From Aedes albopictus (taxonomy: Eukaryota; Arthropoda; Insecta; Diptera; Culicidae): a stretch of 64,000 nt of DNA. Shown in pieces: positions 43,432 to 54,479 of the stretch. Both the position numbers and the translations under genes were made by a program. The stretch covers positions 11,009,823 to 11,073,822 of the forward strand of contig NC_085138.1 of assembly GCF_035046485.1 (NCBI RefSeq), written 5' to 3'. The notes under the pieces were generated by a model. That model was not told where the DNA came from. It saw nothing but the letters and a program-made list of their open reading frames with translations, and did no database searches. Each line of letters opens with the position of its first letter. The stretch's first letter is position 1.

Positions 43432-44591
43432 CCCTCTAATACCCAAAACCGCCTTTAGACGGGGTATAGTTTGCCCATTTTTGTAATTTTTGTTTCGTGG
43501 GAAATCAATATTTTTTTTTTATATTTTGGCTGATATTTGGGACTGTTCTGTGTATCTCATAATGGTTTTTGGTGTATTTTAAAGCGTATTTACATTTTTT
43601 AAAAAACATTGAAAAATTGATGTTTTAGTCACCTTTTAGAAGTCATTGTTTATTTTGTATTGAATCGCTACAATTAACATATTTTAAATTGTTCCCAAAT
43701 CATTCTATCCTTGTTTAATAGTTTAAGGGAATCGAATATACTCTAAAATTATTTTCCTTAAAATTACACGGAAAATAAAATTTTCTGTGAAAAAAAATTA
43801 AAATAATAATATTCCAACAATAATCATAAAATCTCAAAATGTTTTCATCTCAAAAAATCCGTTCCCCAAATTGGCTTCCAGGAAAAATATAAAAGTGTGG
43901 GGATGTTCAAAAATAAAAATTAGAAAAATCAAAAACTGAAATTCACGAAAGCGAGAATTAAAAAGAATCATCTTCCCAAACATCACAGAAAGAAATCATG
44001 AAAATTAAACAGCACGTAAGTTAAGCAAAGGCTGAAAATTATAGCAGAAGCTACAAAATTACAACCATTTACCGAGAGATGATACTGTCCGCTCAGTAAT
44101 CAGCCAATCATGCGTACTGTTTACATTTTTTGAGACATATTCGCTTGAAATTTATATGCAGTAACGTAAACGAGGACAGCTACGCTCAGTCGTCTGCCTC
44201 GCTGCGGAGACTGCTCTCTCGCTTTCTGTGGCCGAAGCGGTACATCAGTTTGTTCCTTTATGGTGGAACATGTTTATCTTTGATTGCTTTGTCTTCAGCT
44301 TGGTGAGACAGCCTAGAGGGGTTAGGCGTGAACTCTCACTCGGAAGATTTGAGTTCGATTCTCGAATAAAGATTTTTTTAAGTTCGATGCTTAATTAACA
44401 CTTTTCTCTCAGCAATCTGCAGTGTAATTTTAAGATCACACATAAATTTCTATCGAACACGATGGAGGTCAATTTGTTACATTCAGTTCGTCATAAATTT
44501 ACAGATTTTGTTCGTACTGTGATGTTTAAATCGATTTTAGATGACGAAAAATGATATTTAGATCAAAATCAAAAATTTGATTATTTGAGGG
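43432..44591. mobile_element. TTAA-flanked, CCCTC-ended element (piggyBac-like, non-autonomous)
   Basis: TTAA at 43428-43431 and 44592-44595 bounds 1160 bp, with ends CCCTCTAATA and, in complement, CCCTCAAATA. TTAA targets with CCC-starting ends are characteristic of piggyBac. No transposase is present. 43432-43985 is the reverse complement of about 58470-59022, so this sequence is present twice in the window in opposite orientation. It includes a tRNA-like segment at 44295-44367. Confidence 0.65.
44295..44367 (+). other. tRNA-like sequence
   Basis: GAGACAGCCTAGAGGGGTTAG resembles a shifted A-box region and GAGTTCGATTCTCGAAT a B-box, spaced about as in a tRNA or SINE head. A T-run follows. 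No convincing acceptor stem. Called as a pseudo-tRNA or SINE relic. Confidence 0.4.
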
Positions 44592-45049
44592 TTAACCCAT
44601 CTAGTTCACAGATGTTTAGAAATGAGTGGAGATTTTATTTTTTTTAGAAAAAAGTTAGTTTTGCCTTATTTCTTTGAAGAATTTGCCATGTATTTCACAC
44701 TTAGTTGAAATCATTGCCACTAAACAATCGATTGCAACTACGAGCTCCCGTGAATTTTCTGTTTTAACATGTTTTTCGAGCCTTGGTTGTGTAACTATCC
44801 TGAACATGAATAAGTTTTTGTAGAAATAGTCATTTATTGTGATAGAAAACGCTTATTTTAAAGGAAATTGCTTATTTTAAAGGAGAATTTGCCTTTCTTC
44901 CCACAGTGGCCTTTTCAATTTTTGCCTTTCTCGTACACTAAGTGTACTGGAAAGGCTATATGTTCACTCCAAAAATGACTTTTTGATAGAAGGCCCGCAG
45001 GGTCGAGTCACGTATACCAATCAACTCAGCTCGACGAATTGAGGTGATG

Positions 45050-45093
45050 TCTGTGTGTGTGTATGTATGTGTGTGTGTGTATGTGTGTGTACA
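45050..45093. repeat. (GT)n/(GTAT)n microsatellite
   Basis: About 44 bp of TGTGTG with interspersed TATG units. Confidence 0.95.
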
Positions 45094-45229
45094 AAAAAAC
45101 TCACATCACTTTTTGGCAGTAAACCTCAACCGATTTTAATGACTAACGGTTCATTCGACGCAGAATCTGGTCCCATTGTTTCCTATTGAAAATGGTTTGA
45201 ATCGGTCCAGCCGTTCCGGAGTTATTGCC

Positions 45230-46340
45230 ATTTAGGTGTTCCGGATCGGTACCCCAGGAAGGGGCCAGATATGAAAACGATACAAACCCATTCATGCGAC
45301 ACATCAAACCGCGGCACTTTCTAAAACATGATGAATGGTAAACAGGAAAATAGTCTCGGACCACATCTGAACCGGTAGTGTTCCGGAACCGGTTCCGGGT
45401 GACCCGCCGGAAGTGGCCAAATATGAAAGTGAACCAAACCCATGCATGCGATACATCAAACAGCGGCTTTTTCGATAGCCTGATGAACAGTAGGTAGGAA
45501 AATATCCTCGGACCATATATGAACCGGTAGTGTTCCGGAACCGGTTCCTGGTGACCCGCAGGAAGTGGCCAAATATGAAAGTGAACCAAACCCATACATG
45601 CGACACATCAAACAGTGGATTTTTCGATAACCTGATAAACAGTAGGTAGGAAAACATTCTCAGACAATATCTGAACCGGTAGTTTGCCGGAACCGGTTCT
45701 GGGTGTTCCGCCGGAAGTGGCCAAATATGAAAGTAAACCAAACCCATGCATGCGATACATCAAACAGCGGCTTTTTCGATAGCCTGATGAACAGTAGGCA
45801 GGAAAACCTTCTCAGACCATATCGGAACCGGTAGTGTTGCAGAACCGGTTCCAGATGTCACGCTGGAAGTAGCCAAGTACAAAAGTTAACCAAAACCTTA
45901 CATGCGACGCATCAAATCGCAAGCTCTTCAGGCAACCTGATAAACGGTTAATAAAAGAAAATAGTTTCAGATCAAATTTGGAACAATCGATAGAATTCCG
46001 GAACCGGTTCCGGGTGTCCCGCAGGAAGTGGTCAAATGTAGTAGGGATCAAAACCCATGCCTGCGGCACATTAAACAGCGACTTTTTGAATAACGTGATG
46101 AACGATTAGCCAAAAAATAGGCTCAGACCACAACGAAGATCTTTATAAAGGCTACCGATAGTGTTCCGGGACTGATCTAGGGTGTCCAGCCGGAAGCATG
46201 CGACACATCAAACCGCGGTCTTTTTTTAAACCATGAGGAACGATTAGCAAAAAAAATAGACTCAGACCACATTAGAGGCTACCGATAGTGATGCAAAACC
46301 AGCATTGGGTGCTTCGCAGGAACTACAAAAATGAACAAAA
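45230..46340. repeat. 152-bp tandem array, seven to eight units
   Basis: The palindromic landmark CCGGAACCGGTTCC occurs at 45383, 45535, 45687 and 45839 at exactly 152-bp spacing. Diverged forms follow at 45998, 46166 and 46291. Each unit also carries GGAAGTGGCCAAATATGAAA, CATGCATGCGA and CATCAAACAGCGGC. Units decay to the right. Minus-strand open frames of about 150 codons across it arise because 152-bp units rotate frame and the repeats lack stops; they are not genes. Confidence 0.9.
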
Positions 46341-46393
46341 TCAATGCAAGCGATAAATATGTGTAAGAGAACAAAATTTTGACTGAACTAAGG

Positions 46394-47069
46394 CCACATA
46401 CATACAGACGTCTTACTCTACTCACTCTTCATTGGAGAGTGAGTAGCAGTACTGCAATTTTTCGACAGGCCTTTATGATAGCGATATTTTGCTTTTTTCA
46501 TTTTCTTCGTTTTGTTTTTCCTGTCAATGTTGCTTTCCGATCAGCAACACGGGAGCGAAATGAAATAGGTACTCACACTCACATGCAGCGTGCTGAAAGC
46601 GAGAGCTGACCGGGCTAAATTTCCATTCAATTTTCTGTATTTGAGTGTTTTCACCCGTGGTATTGTATAGGACACTCACTCTCACAAGCCACCGCTTGAG
46701 ACGAATGGCCTGTCAGCATGAGTAGTGTGTGAATGATTGGGAATTGACCTTGTTGGGTTGCTCATGAATGGAGCTCTCGGACTCTGTCAGTTCTCACATC
46801 GAGGAACTGAAAATGACCGCCGCAGTCATTCATTTTCGGCTGAAAAACAGGTACTGACACTGATATTTTGCAGGGCTGCTCTCCATCGTCCTTGTTTTCA
46901 ACGGTTTAATCAAATATTAATCGTTTTTGCTCGTTTGACGTCTACTCACTACCAACATCAAGCCAGCAGCGGCTTGTGAAACGCAACCTGATTAGCATTT
47001 GGCGATTATTTTTTTTGTAACGATGAATATAATAGCAATATGTTACAATTGATATGTCTTTTTTTCTGT
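46394..47069. mobile_element. MITE of the CACAGACAAACAGACGT family (copy 3)
   Basis: The left end CACATACATACAGACGTC and right end GATATGTCTTTTTTTCTGT are diverged versions of copy 1. The inner block TTTTTGCTCGTTTGACGTCT and the ATTTGGCGATTATT block match. Imperfect target duplication ACTAAGG/ACTAAAG (46387-46393, 47070-47076). Confidence 0.75.
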
Positions 47070-47802
47070 ACTAAAGCAATCTCATCAAATCACTGAGGTG
47101 TAAAAATATACAGTAGGATAGGTCAACGTTATACGAGAAAATGAAAATTATCGCATCAAAGCTTTTTCAATCCTCTTTTGCGTCTAAAACTACTGGGAAT
47201 TTTTTTATGGGATTTAGATGGGCAATTTCACTTGCTTGCATTTTTTGTCAAATTTTACATGAATTTTGAAACCTATGATAATAAAATATAGCCTAAAGTG
47301 TGAAGAAAAAACTATGTCGAAGACCGTAAAGTCATCTGTGATTGTGAAAGACGTTATATCCTAGCTTGTAATAATCGTCTTGATGTTGATCGGTCTTCAG
47401 TGATAGTGAAGGTACTCAGGCAGTCAACTGAAAACTCTGATATTTTTCAGCTCTGTCTATACGTTTAACGTAACGTCGGAATATGTTCAATTATTAAGTT
47501 TCCCAATTTTATTAAAATTATTGCTTTTCTAAATAAGGTATTCTCAGGATTCAGGAACAGTTCGCATTACGTCGACGGAAATATCATGCTTCGGAATGAT
47601 GGCCCATGCACAGAAACTAGCTAAATAAAGCAATAGTCGAAGATTCCAAAAACAGGGACCGAATTCTAGACCGTCCGATAGGTAGGAGATTGTCCGCATC
47701 AAGACGGTTTCAAACCGAACGGACTCAATAAATACCAAAACTTCCGTGTGACATTTTTATGTTAATCGAGGCCATCTTGACTAGGAAACCTTGACCGATT
47801 GA

Positions 47803-47838
47803 ACCCTTGAAAAGTCCCCATACGGACCGAAACGTCGG
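47803..47838 (+). ncRNA. Degenerate hammerhead-like element end
   Basis: CCTTGAAAA, then a GTCC...GGAC stem with a short loop, then CGAAACGTCGG. The CGAAACGTC box is exact but the CTGANGA box is lost. Probably an inactive relic of a retroelement 3' or LTR-like end, related to 38035-38074. Confidence 0.3.
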
Positions 47839-48239
47839 AAAAAATCATTAACTAGTGTTTTCGATTCCCCCAAAAGGCTGAAGCCAACATTGTGAAGCAA
47901 AATCATCCCAGTCGTATCCCAACCAAGGAAAGATCATGAGTACATGTTCGACGAGAAAGGCACTATCACCACTAGGTGGATTAATCTGGGTTTTTGGATT
48001 TTGGAGTTGAACAAAATTCTGTCACATGGTTTCATGGAGTTTCTCTGAGTTTTTATTTTACAGAAATTTGTTTGACAATATTTCAATTACCACTAATGTT
48101 ATCCTCGAAAGTTGTTTTAAAGTGATCAATTTGACCCCGAATTACGGCATAACTTTTACAAAAACAATCAATCTTTCCCTTATCTACACGCACCACAACG
48201 TATATAACCCATTAAGGAATCCCATTAACATTCTTGGTT

Positions 48240-49010
48240 TGTAGAGGAACTGCTGAACCAATCTCTTAAAATATATCTGCAGAAAACTTTGCAGAAATTG
48301 CCGACAAAGGTACTGGTTGAATTCTTTAAACAATCTCAATAAACTTCTGAGCAATTCCCAGAGGATTTTCTGAATGATTCCTTGGAAGAACTCTTGAGCA
48401 CAAGGAATTGGAACTGAACTGAACTGAAGGAACTTAAGGACTTCTTACGAGAATTTTTCATACATTATCTGAAGGGATGGATACAAAACAAAAATCCCAA
48501 AAGTATTGCGACATTTGCACCCATTTGGACTCGGCCGAAATTCATTATCATCACAGTCGAATTTCGCACACAACTTCGCAGCGGCTGGCATACACAAGTT
48601 CGGTTGAGCTCTTGACAGGGGCGTCGGATGCATAACAGGTAAACAAAATATGTTTGATTAGTGTGAAATTTCGCTGGGAAATGATGATTCAGTGGATTCT
48701 CAAATTATCACAGTAGTCTAAACATTAATTAGAAACCTAATACAACCTGAGGAAAATTCTGAAGGAAACCCTGCAAAAACAAAAAGGGCGTGGAGGAATT
48801 CTTTAGAGAACCACTGAAGAAATTTCTAAAAAAAAAGTTTTTGAAGGGATCTATGTCTACCTGGATGAACTAGAGAACCCTCTGCAGGTACTCATAGAAT
48901 AAAATATTGAAAAATTCCTGAAAAAAAAATGCCAAAGAATAGATTCTGGGATATTTTTTGCAGGAATTGACAGGAAATGTTTGGAGAAGCTCCTGAAGTA
49001 TCACAGGAAA
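48240..49010. repeat. Degenerate minisatellite, purine-rich orientation, with non-satellite insert
   Basis: Words such as GGAATTCTTTAG, GGAAACCCTG and CTGAAGAAATT are spread through 48240-48430 and 48730-49010. Between them, 48440-48700 is different sequence with a 62-codon minus-strand frame rich in cysteine (KLCAKFDCDDNEFRPSPNGC). I do not recognise that frame and would not call it a gene. Confidence 0.5.
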
Positions 49011-49249
49011 AAAAATCTGAAAGAATCCCTGGTCTGCCCTCTGCGGTCTGTGAAGACCACCCTTGGTAGAACTCTGATCTGGCGAAGCTCAGGAAACAAT
49101 GTAGAAAGAGTTGAAACAGACGACGTTCGGCTGGATCGGAAGCTTTCAGGTCGGCTCGCAAGGCCTACCAGAAAGCTCATCGGTCTGCTGAACGATCCGG
49201 CAGGAAAAACCTTTGTACAAATGTTTCCAGTCTGTGTAAAACCAGTCGA

Positions 49250-50942
49250 TTGAACAAAATCCATGCAAAATCTAAGGATTTTCAAGTAAACGAACTTCGT
49301 TTGCCAAATGGTGATTTCACTTCCTCTGATGTGGAAGTTTTGAAATGTTTATTCAGTACACACTTCCCCGGATGTGTGGATATTACATCTTCAGATGAAC
49401 CTGATGTCTTTTCTTGTAGTTATGATTCTTTAGCTTCGGCTCGGAGTATCACAACTTTAGAATCTATTGAATTGGCCCCTCAATAGCTTTGCTCCTTTCA
49501 AATCTCCTGGGGCAGATGGGATTTATCCTATTTTGCTTCAGATGGGATTTGATCATTTCATACATGTTTTGAAACAACTACTTGTTTGCAGTTTTGCTAC
49601 AGGGTATATTCCCAAATCCTGGCGGGATATTACTCTAAAGTTTATTCCGAAAGTGGGTCGTGCGTCGTATGAAGAAACAAAGAGCATCAGATCTATCAGT
49701 TTGACCTCTTTCTTCTGAAATGCTTAGAACGCATTGTCGATCATCACATCCGTGATGTTCATCTGGCCAATGTGCCTCTTCATGCGAACCAACATGCTTA
49801 CCAATCTGGTAAGTCCACTGTGACTCTTTTACACAAAGTTGTTTACGATATCGAGAACGCATTCGCTCAAAAGAAATCCTGCTTGTGTGTTTTCTTAGAT
49901 ATCGAGGGTGCCTTTGACAACGTGCCTTTTGATGCCATACTGGAAGCCGCAAGGGGTCATGGTATATCTCCAATGATTTCCAATTGGATTCACCAAATGC
50001 TCAAAAACCGATATCTCTTCTCGACATTTTATTAGGAAATTGAGTGTTTGTGGATGCCCCCAAGGGGGAGTCTTGTCACCGCTTTTGTGGAATCTCGTAG
50101 CAGATACGCTATTGAGGCAACTCAATAATAGCGGTTTTCCTACTTATGGTTTTGCCGACGACTACCTAACATTGTTAGTTGGTAAGTGTATCAGCACCCT
50201 TTTCGACCTGATGCAAAACGCCCTTCAGGTAGTTGAGGGTTGGTGTCGCCAATATGGCCTTTCGGTTAATCCGAGTAAAAGATCTATTGTGCTTTTCACG
50301 GAAAAGAGGAACCGTAATGGTGTTCGACCTTTACGTCTCTTTGATTCTGAAATCAATGTGTCTGAACAGGTAAAGTACGTTGGAGTCATTCTTGATTCCA
50401 AGCTTTCCTGGACACCTCACATTGAGTTCAGAATCAAGAAAGCTTGTATGACCTTCGGGCAATGCCGGCGAACCTTTGGCACAACTTGGGGTCTAAAACC
50501 CAAGTATATCAAATGGATTCACACAACTGTTGTTCGTCCAAGATTGGCCTATGGACATCTTGTGTTGTGGCAAAAGGGCGAAGTGAGAACGGTCCAATCA
50601 AAATTAGGCCATCTCCAAAGGATGTGCTTAGTGGCGATGTCTGGAGCGTTCTCTTCAACTCCTACGGCAGCGCTCGAAGTTCTCTTTGACGTTGCCCCAC
50701 TACACATTCATCTCAAACAAGACACACTTTCTTGCACTTACCGCCTATGGGTACTCGGTTTACTAGAGGAAACTCCTGTGAACCGCAGTTCAACACACAC
50801 CTCGTTGTTTCCACTTTTGATGAATTGGGACAAAATTGTCCTTGCTTCAAGTGATCTTACAATTGCTTGTAATTTTCGATATAGGACATTTTCCACGAAA
50901 TTCCCTTCCCGGGAAGAGTGGACATATGGTTATCTGGAGTGA
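49250..50942 (+). pseudogene. LINE reverse transcriptase domain
   Basis: RT blocks in order are: KSPGADGIYPILLQ (block 1, near 49510), KSWRDITLKFIPK (49617), SIRSISLTSF (49690), a frameshift, HAYQSGKSTVTLLHKVVYDI (49795), VFLDIEGAFDNV (catalytic Asp, 49890), a frameshift near 50035, CPQGGVLSPLLWNLVADTLL (50055) and the catalytic YADD-equivalent FADDY (50150). NPSKRSIVLFTEK and VKYVGVILDSKLSW follow. The frame ends at an in-frame TGA at 50940-50942 where the parent protein continued into RNase H. There are at least two frameshifts and one or more stops, all catalytic aspartates being retained. Confidence 0.9.
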
Positions 50943-51662
50943 AGTGTTTCAGACGGCATCGTATGTTACACTGATGGCTCCCTTCTCGAAGGTCGAGCAG
51001 GTGCTGGTGTTTATTCTCGTGAGCTAAGGCTGTATCAGTCTTACTCACTTGGTAGACACTGCACCGTTTTTCAGGCCGAAATCTTTGCTCTTATGTGCGG
51101 ATTGCATTCAGCACTTCAGCAGCACGTAATGGGCAAAGTAATATACTTCTGTTCAGATAGCCAGGCTGCTATTAAAGCACTTGCTTCGGCCAACTCCAGG
51201 TCGAAGATAGTTATCGCTTGTCGAACACAAATCGAGGAGCTGAATTCAGCAAACGCTGTTCACCTTCTATGGGTACCTGGTCATTCTTCCATCGCTGGAA
51301 ATGAATTGGCTGATGAGCTAGCTCGCTCTGGAGCATCACATGACTTCATTGGCCCTGAGCCAGCTATTCCGGTATCCAAGTGTTGGGTTAAGCTTCAGAT
51401 TGACACCTGGGCTGCCACTCAGCACAAACAATACTGGAATAGTATGGAGTCATGTCGTCGAACAAAATTGTATTGTAATGAGCCATCTCTAGGGGTGGCA
51501 AAGTATCTAACAAATCTGCCAAAGCAGAATTGCAGCATGCTGGTCAAAGCATTGACTGGCCACTGCCGACTCAGTTATCACATGGCGAAAATTCAGCAAG
51601 CTGATTCATTTGCCTGTGATAGCTGTGAATCCGATTATGGAACTTCGTATCATTTAGGGTAA
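50943..51662 (+). pseudogene. LINE RNase H domain, cut by insertion
   Basis: In the same frame as the upstream RT after the 50940 TGA. All four type I RNase H acidic residues are present: CYTDGSLLEGRAGAG (D), FQAEIFAL (E), CSDSQAAIKAL (D) and WVPGHSSIAGNELADELA (D). A C-terminal Cys motif, FACDSCESDYGTSYHL, is interrupted at 51655 by the TA-flanked element. Deleting that element rejoins YHL to LCNCQVFAQL, restoring a continuous frame. Confidence 0.9.
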
Positions 51663-53075
51663 TTCGCTAATTGTTGAACACCACCCAAATGTTGAACAGT
51701 TTCTGAAAATTTGATTATAAATGTTACTTAAGTAATTTTTGCTCAACGTAAACGTATGATGTAGATGCGTATACATGTGTGTTACGATATTGATCCAATT
51801 AAGTTACAAAATTATACATATTTTAGGTCAAAAATATTGATTGCAAATTTTGTACCGCTGATGACACGAAAACTGCAAAATTCTTAAGATTAATTTTAAG
51901 AAATCGCTGTTACGAAATAAGCTTTGCTGGCAAATCGACCACAAATATCAAAGTCACACCATAGTTACAAGAACTGGAAGGATGTCCTTGACAGTTTAAA
52001 ATTGTTTATAACCACATTTTCATTGTAATTTCAATTGTAAAAAATATTTTTCTTATCACACCATCATTATGCATCCATGATCCAATTGTTGAACACTGGC
52101 ATAACCTACGATGTTAGCATGACTGCTAGAATTTTTTTTTCCACTTTATCTAACCGTGCATTTCATGGGGTCTCAAGGGCGTTCCAGGAATGTTCTAGGG
52201 GTGTACCAGTGGGCTTCAGAAAGATTCCAGTGGTTTTCAATTGGTTTCAAGGGCGTTCCAGAGGTGTTCAAGAGGAATTCAGAGTGTTAAGGGGCTCCCA
52301 GGAGTATGTTAAGGCGTTCCAGGAGGCTCAGGAGCAACCCATGGGTTTTCAAGGGATTTCAGGGTCGTCCCATGAGTGTTCTTGGGGGTTGAGTGGGTTC
52401 CATGGGTTTCTAGGAGAGTTTCAGGGGCTTTTAAAGGCGTACTTTTCTTCTATCGTTTTCGCTTCTAATCAAATCTTCTCTGCCATTTTTGCACCTAGTC
52501 ATGTTCAAAACGGTTTCAGTCCACTAGAGCTCTCTTCAAATGTGTGATTACTTGTCATTTAAATGAATTGTCACTAGCTCGGACTAGCTGGGCACAAAAC
52601 ACGAAAAACCTGGAACAAAATCCGCCAGAGTGAAAAAATATCGGATGTCCGGTCAAAGTCGGGTCAAATTTTATCAAATGTTGGCCCACTGTTGGACTCA
52701 CATCGGATAACTGTTGGGTCTATGTTGGGTTTGGTGGCCAAAATAAAAACAGGTGAATGATAGGTTGATGTCGGGTTATACGTCATCAATTACGAACAAA
52801 GCTTCAACCGTTCAACAATTGGCGAGAACCGTCCAACATTAGGATGAGCTAGCTTAAGGAAGTGTTCAACATTTGGGTTACAGACTTCCCATACAAATGT
52901 TCTATTTTCTCTTAGAAAATGGAATTTAAGGGAATACAAATTCAATGGGCAGTATAAGGGATAAGTAGATCTAGACGTTCACTGAATATTTTTCAACTTA
53001 AGTGGAATTATGCACGGAAAAACAAATGAAAACCAAAATTCCGGTACTAACCGTTCAACAATTGGCGAATTACCC
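51657..53075. mobile_element. TA-flanked TIR insertion in the LINE (1419 bp)
   Basis: Ends are GGGTAATTCGCTAATTGTTG and the complement of GGGTAATTCGCCAATTGTTG. TA duplication at 51655-51656 and 53076-53077. The insert has no transposase. It contains a GGGGTTTCAAGGGCGTTCC-type degenerate repeat (about 52150-52450) and one copy of a 210-bp repeat (52583-52790). Precise excision restores the LINE reading frame. Confidence 0.9.
52583..52790. repeat. 210-bp repeat, direct copy at 54142-54352
   Basis: Both copies start ACTAGCTGGGCAC, contain CTGTTGGGTCTATGTTGGGT and AACAGGTGAATGATAGGTT, and end CGTCATCAAT. Similarity is high over the full length, and each copy lies inside a different TIR element. 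Internal TTGGGTC/TCGGGT words are themselves repetitive. Confidence 0.85.
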
Positions 53076-53869
53076 TATTATGTAACTGTCAAGTTTTTGC
53101 GCAATTGCGATTCCGAGTACTCGGAAAACACTTATTAAGTGAAACTGACTTCAGAAATCTGAATCTTCAGGACGTTTTGTTGTTCTCTTGGTAAAGAGCT
53201 ATTGGCACTCTTTCGCTTTATGCGTTATCACAGTGCCCTTCTCAGGGCGCTGTTTGAACCCATTGTGGTACGCTTTTGCGTGTATGACGATCCTATTCCC
53301 TTACCTGTCCTTTCCCATGTCTTTTCCTTTTTCCTTCCCTTCTCCGTCAGGTAAATGATGAATAGGCTCGTGTTCATGGCGATGGCACAAACTTCCCAAA
53401 TGGAGGAGAACGTGCCTCTGGAGCCGACCTTCTGATATCTGATACTGATACCGTTAAAAAAGCCAATTTGAAAAGAGTAAACTGTCAGAAGTAAGAAGAG
53501 AAGAGTGAAGATAGTGCAGTTACGAGTCGAGTGAGGGATGAGTGAGAAGTGATTGAAAAGTTAAGTAAGCAGTAAGGCATGTGATCGTCTTGAGTAAATT
53601 CCGTTGGATGCCGCCTAATTTGAAGTTTCGTATTTCAGGATGTTTTAAACCTGGAATATCTAGCGGTTTTTTGATTATGTTTTTTTTTTAACAAATACAT
53701 GAAAAAATGGTCACATCTAGTACGTGTGTAGAACATAAAAAGTGGCGTGAATTGAATTAAAAAAAAATCGTCGTAAAAAAGGGTTTCAAAAATATCCCGA
53801 GCAAGAGAAAATAGCTAAAGAATAACTAACTCAGGTATGGAAAACCGAATACCTACAACCTGAATGAGG

Positions 53870-54472
53870 TACACCAAAACCTCCATTTAGGTAATGGGTC
53901 GGGACTGCCTAAATAGAATTTTTACCTAAATGGATTCATTACCTAAATGGATTCAGTTCATTACCTAAATGGAGTACAAGGTTGCAAAGAAGTTTAACTA
54001 GGGAGAGTGACTCGAATAGGAGATTTAAAGATGGTCATGCGGAGTTTCAGAGAACTTTCAAGGGAGTTTTTGAAGCGGAGGGGCTTCAGGGGCGATTTAG
54101 GGAATTTTGGAGGGTCTCAGGTGAGAATTGTCATGCAAATGACTAGCTGGGCACGGAACACAAAAAAAAAAACCCTGAAAAATTCCGCCAGACTGAAAAA
54201 TTGTTGAATGTCGGGTCAATGTCGGGTAAATTTTTATCGTATGTTGGGTCACTGTTGGACCAACATCGAACAACTGTTGGGTCTATGTTGGGTTTGGAGG
54301 CCAAAATAAAAACAGGTGAATGATAGGTTAATGTCGGGTATGACGTCATCAATCTTAAGTACTCCAACCGTTCTGAACACAACCAAATTCTATTTAGGTA
54401 ACGTTACCTAAATGGAGGGACCTAAATAGATTTTACCTAAATGGATCCTACCTAAATGGAGGTTTGAGTGTA
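53870..54472. mobile_element. TIR element with subterminal CCTAAATGGA repeats
   Basis: Ends TACACCAAAACCTCCATTTA and the complement of TACACTCAAACCTCCATTTA. ACCTAAATGGA-type words recur about ten times in the two subterminal zones (53890-53985, 54395-54465) in both orientations. A TA target is likely. The middle carries the second 210-bp repeat (54142-54352). Confidence 0.8.
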
Positions 54473-54479
54473 TTAAGTA

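Larger units (their letters stand above)
44933..47962. mobile_element. 3-kb element with TGCCTTTCTCGT ends
   Basis: TGCCTTTCTCGT at 44933 is complementary to ACGAGAAAGGCA ending at 47962. The left side continues with a small hairpin (ACACTAAGTGTACTGG). A GT-rich microsatellite (45050-45093) and a 152-bp tandem array (45230-46340) follow. A MITE (46394-47069) and a degenerate retroelement end with an AACGTCGG motif lie to the right. No target duplication could be seen, so the outer limits are approximate. No transposase recognised. Confidence 0.6.
49018..53460 (+). mobile_element. RNase H-bearing LINE (LOA/I-type), 5'-truncated, split by insertion
   Basis: The element begins inside the endonuclease-RT linker, where a conceptual frame resembles WxxxLARLRKQCRKSWNRRRSA. 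It continues through RT (49250-50942) and RNase H (50943-51656) and resumes after the insertion 51657-53075. The C-terminal segment is about 53078-53165 (VLGKHLLSETDFRNLNLQDV), followed by a 3' UTR ending in TGATACTGATACC at about 53450. The GATACT-type tail and C-terminal RNase H fit LOA/Lian or I-clade elements. No apurinic endonuclease domain is present. Several frameshifts and stops make it inactive. Confidence 0.85.

Noticed and set aside
45143..46069. Minus-strand frames of 85-150 codons with repeated VWFTFIFGHF-type peptides
   Set aside because: They lie within the 152-bp tandem array. The peptide repeats appear in shifted frames because 152 is not divisible by 3.
43310..48145. GTGATCAATTT/AAATTGATCA words at 43.3 and 48.1 kb as ends of one 4.8-kb element
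   Set aside because: The shared words are short and sit in different contexts. No target duplication was seen, and better-defined elements overlap the interval.
48445..48633. Small cysteine-rich peptide gene on the minus strand
   Set aside because: Short frame without signal peptide or recognisable spacing, flanked by degenerate satellite. Interesting composition only.
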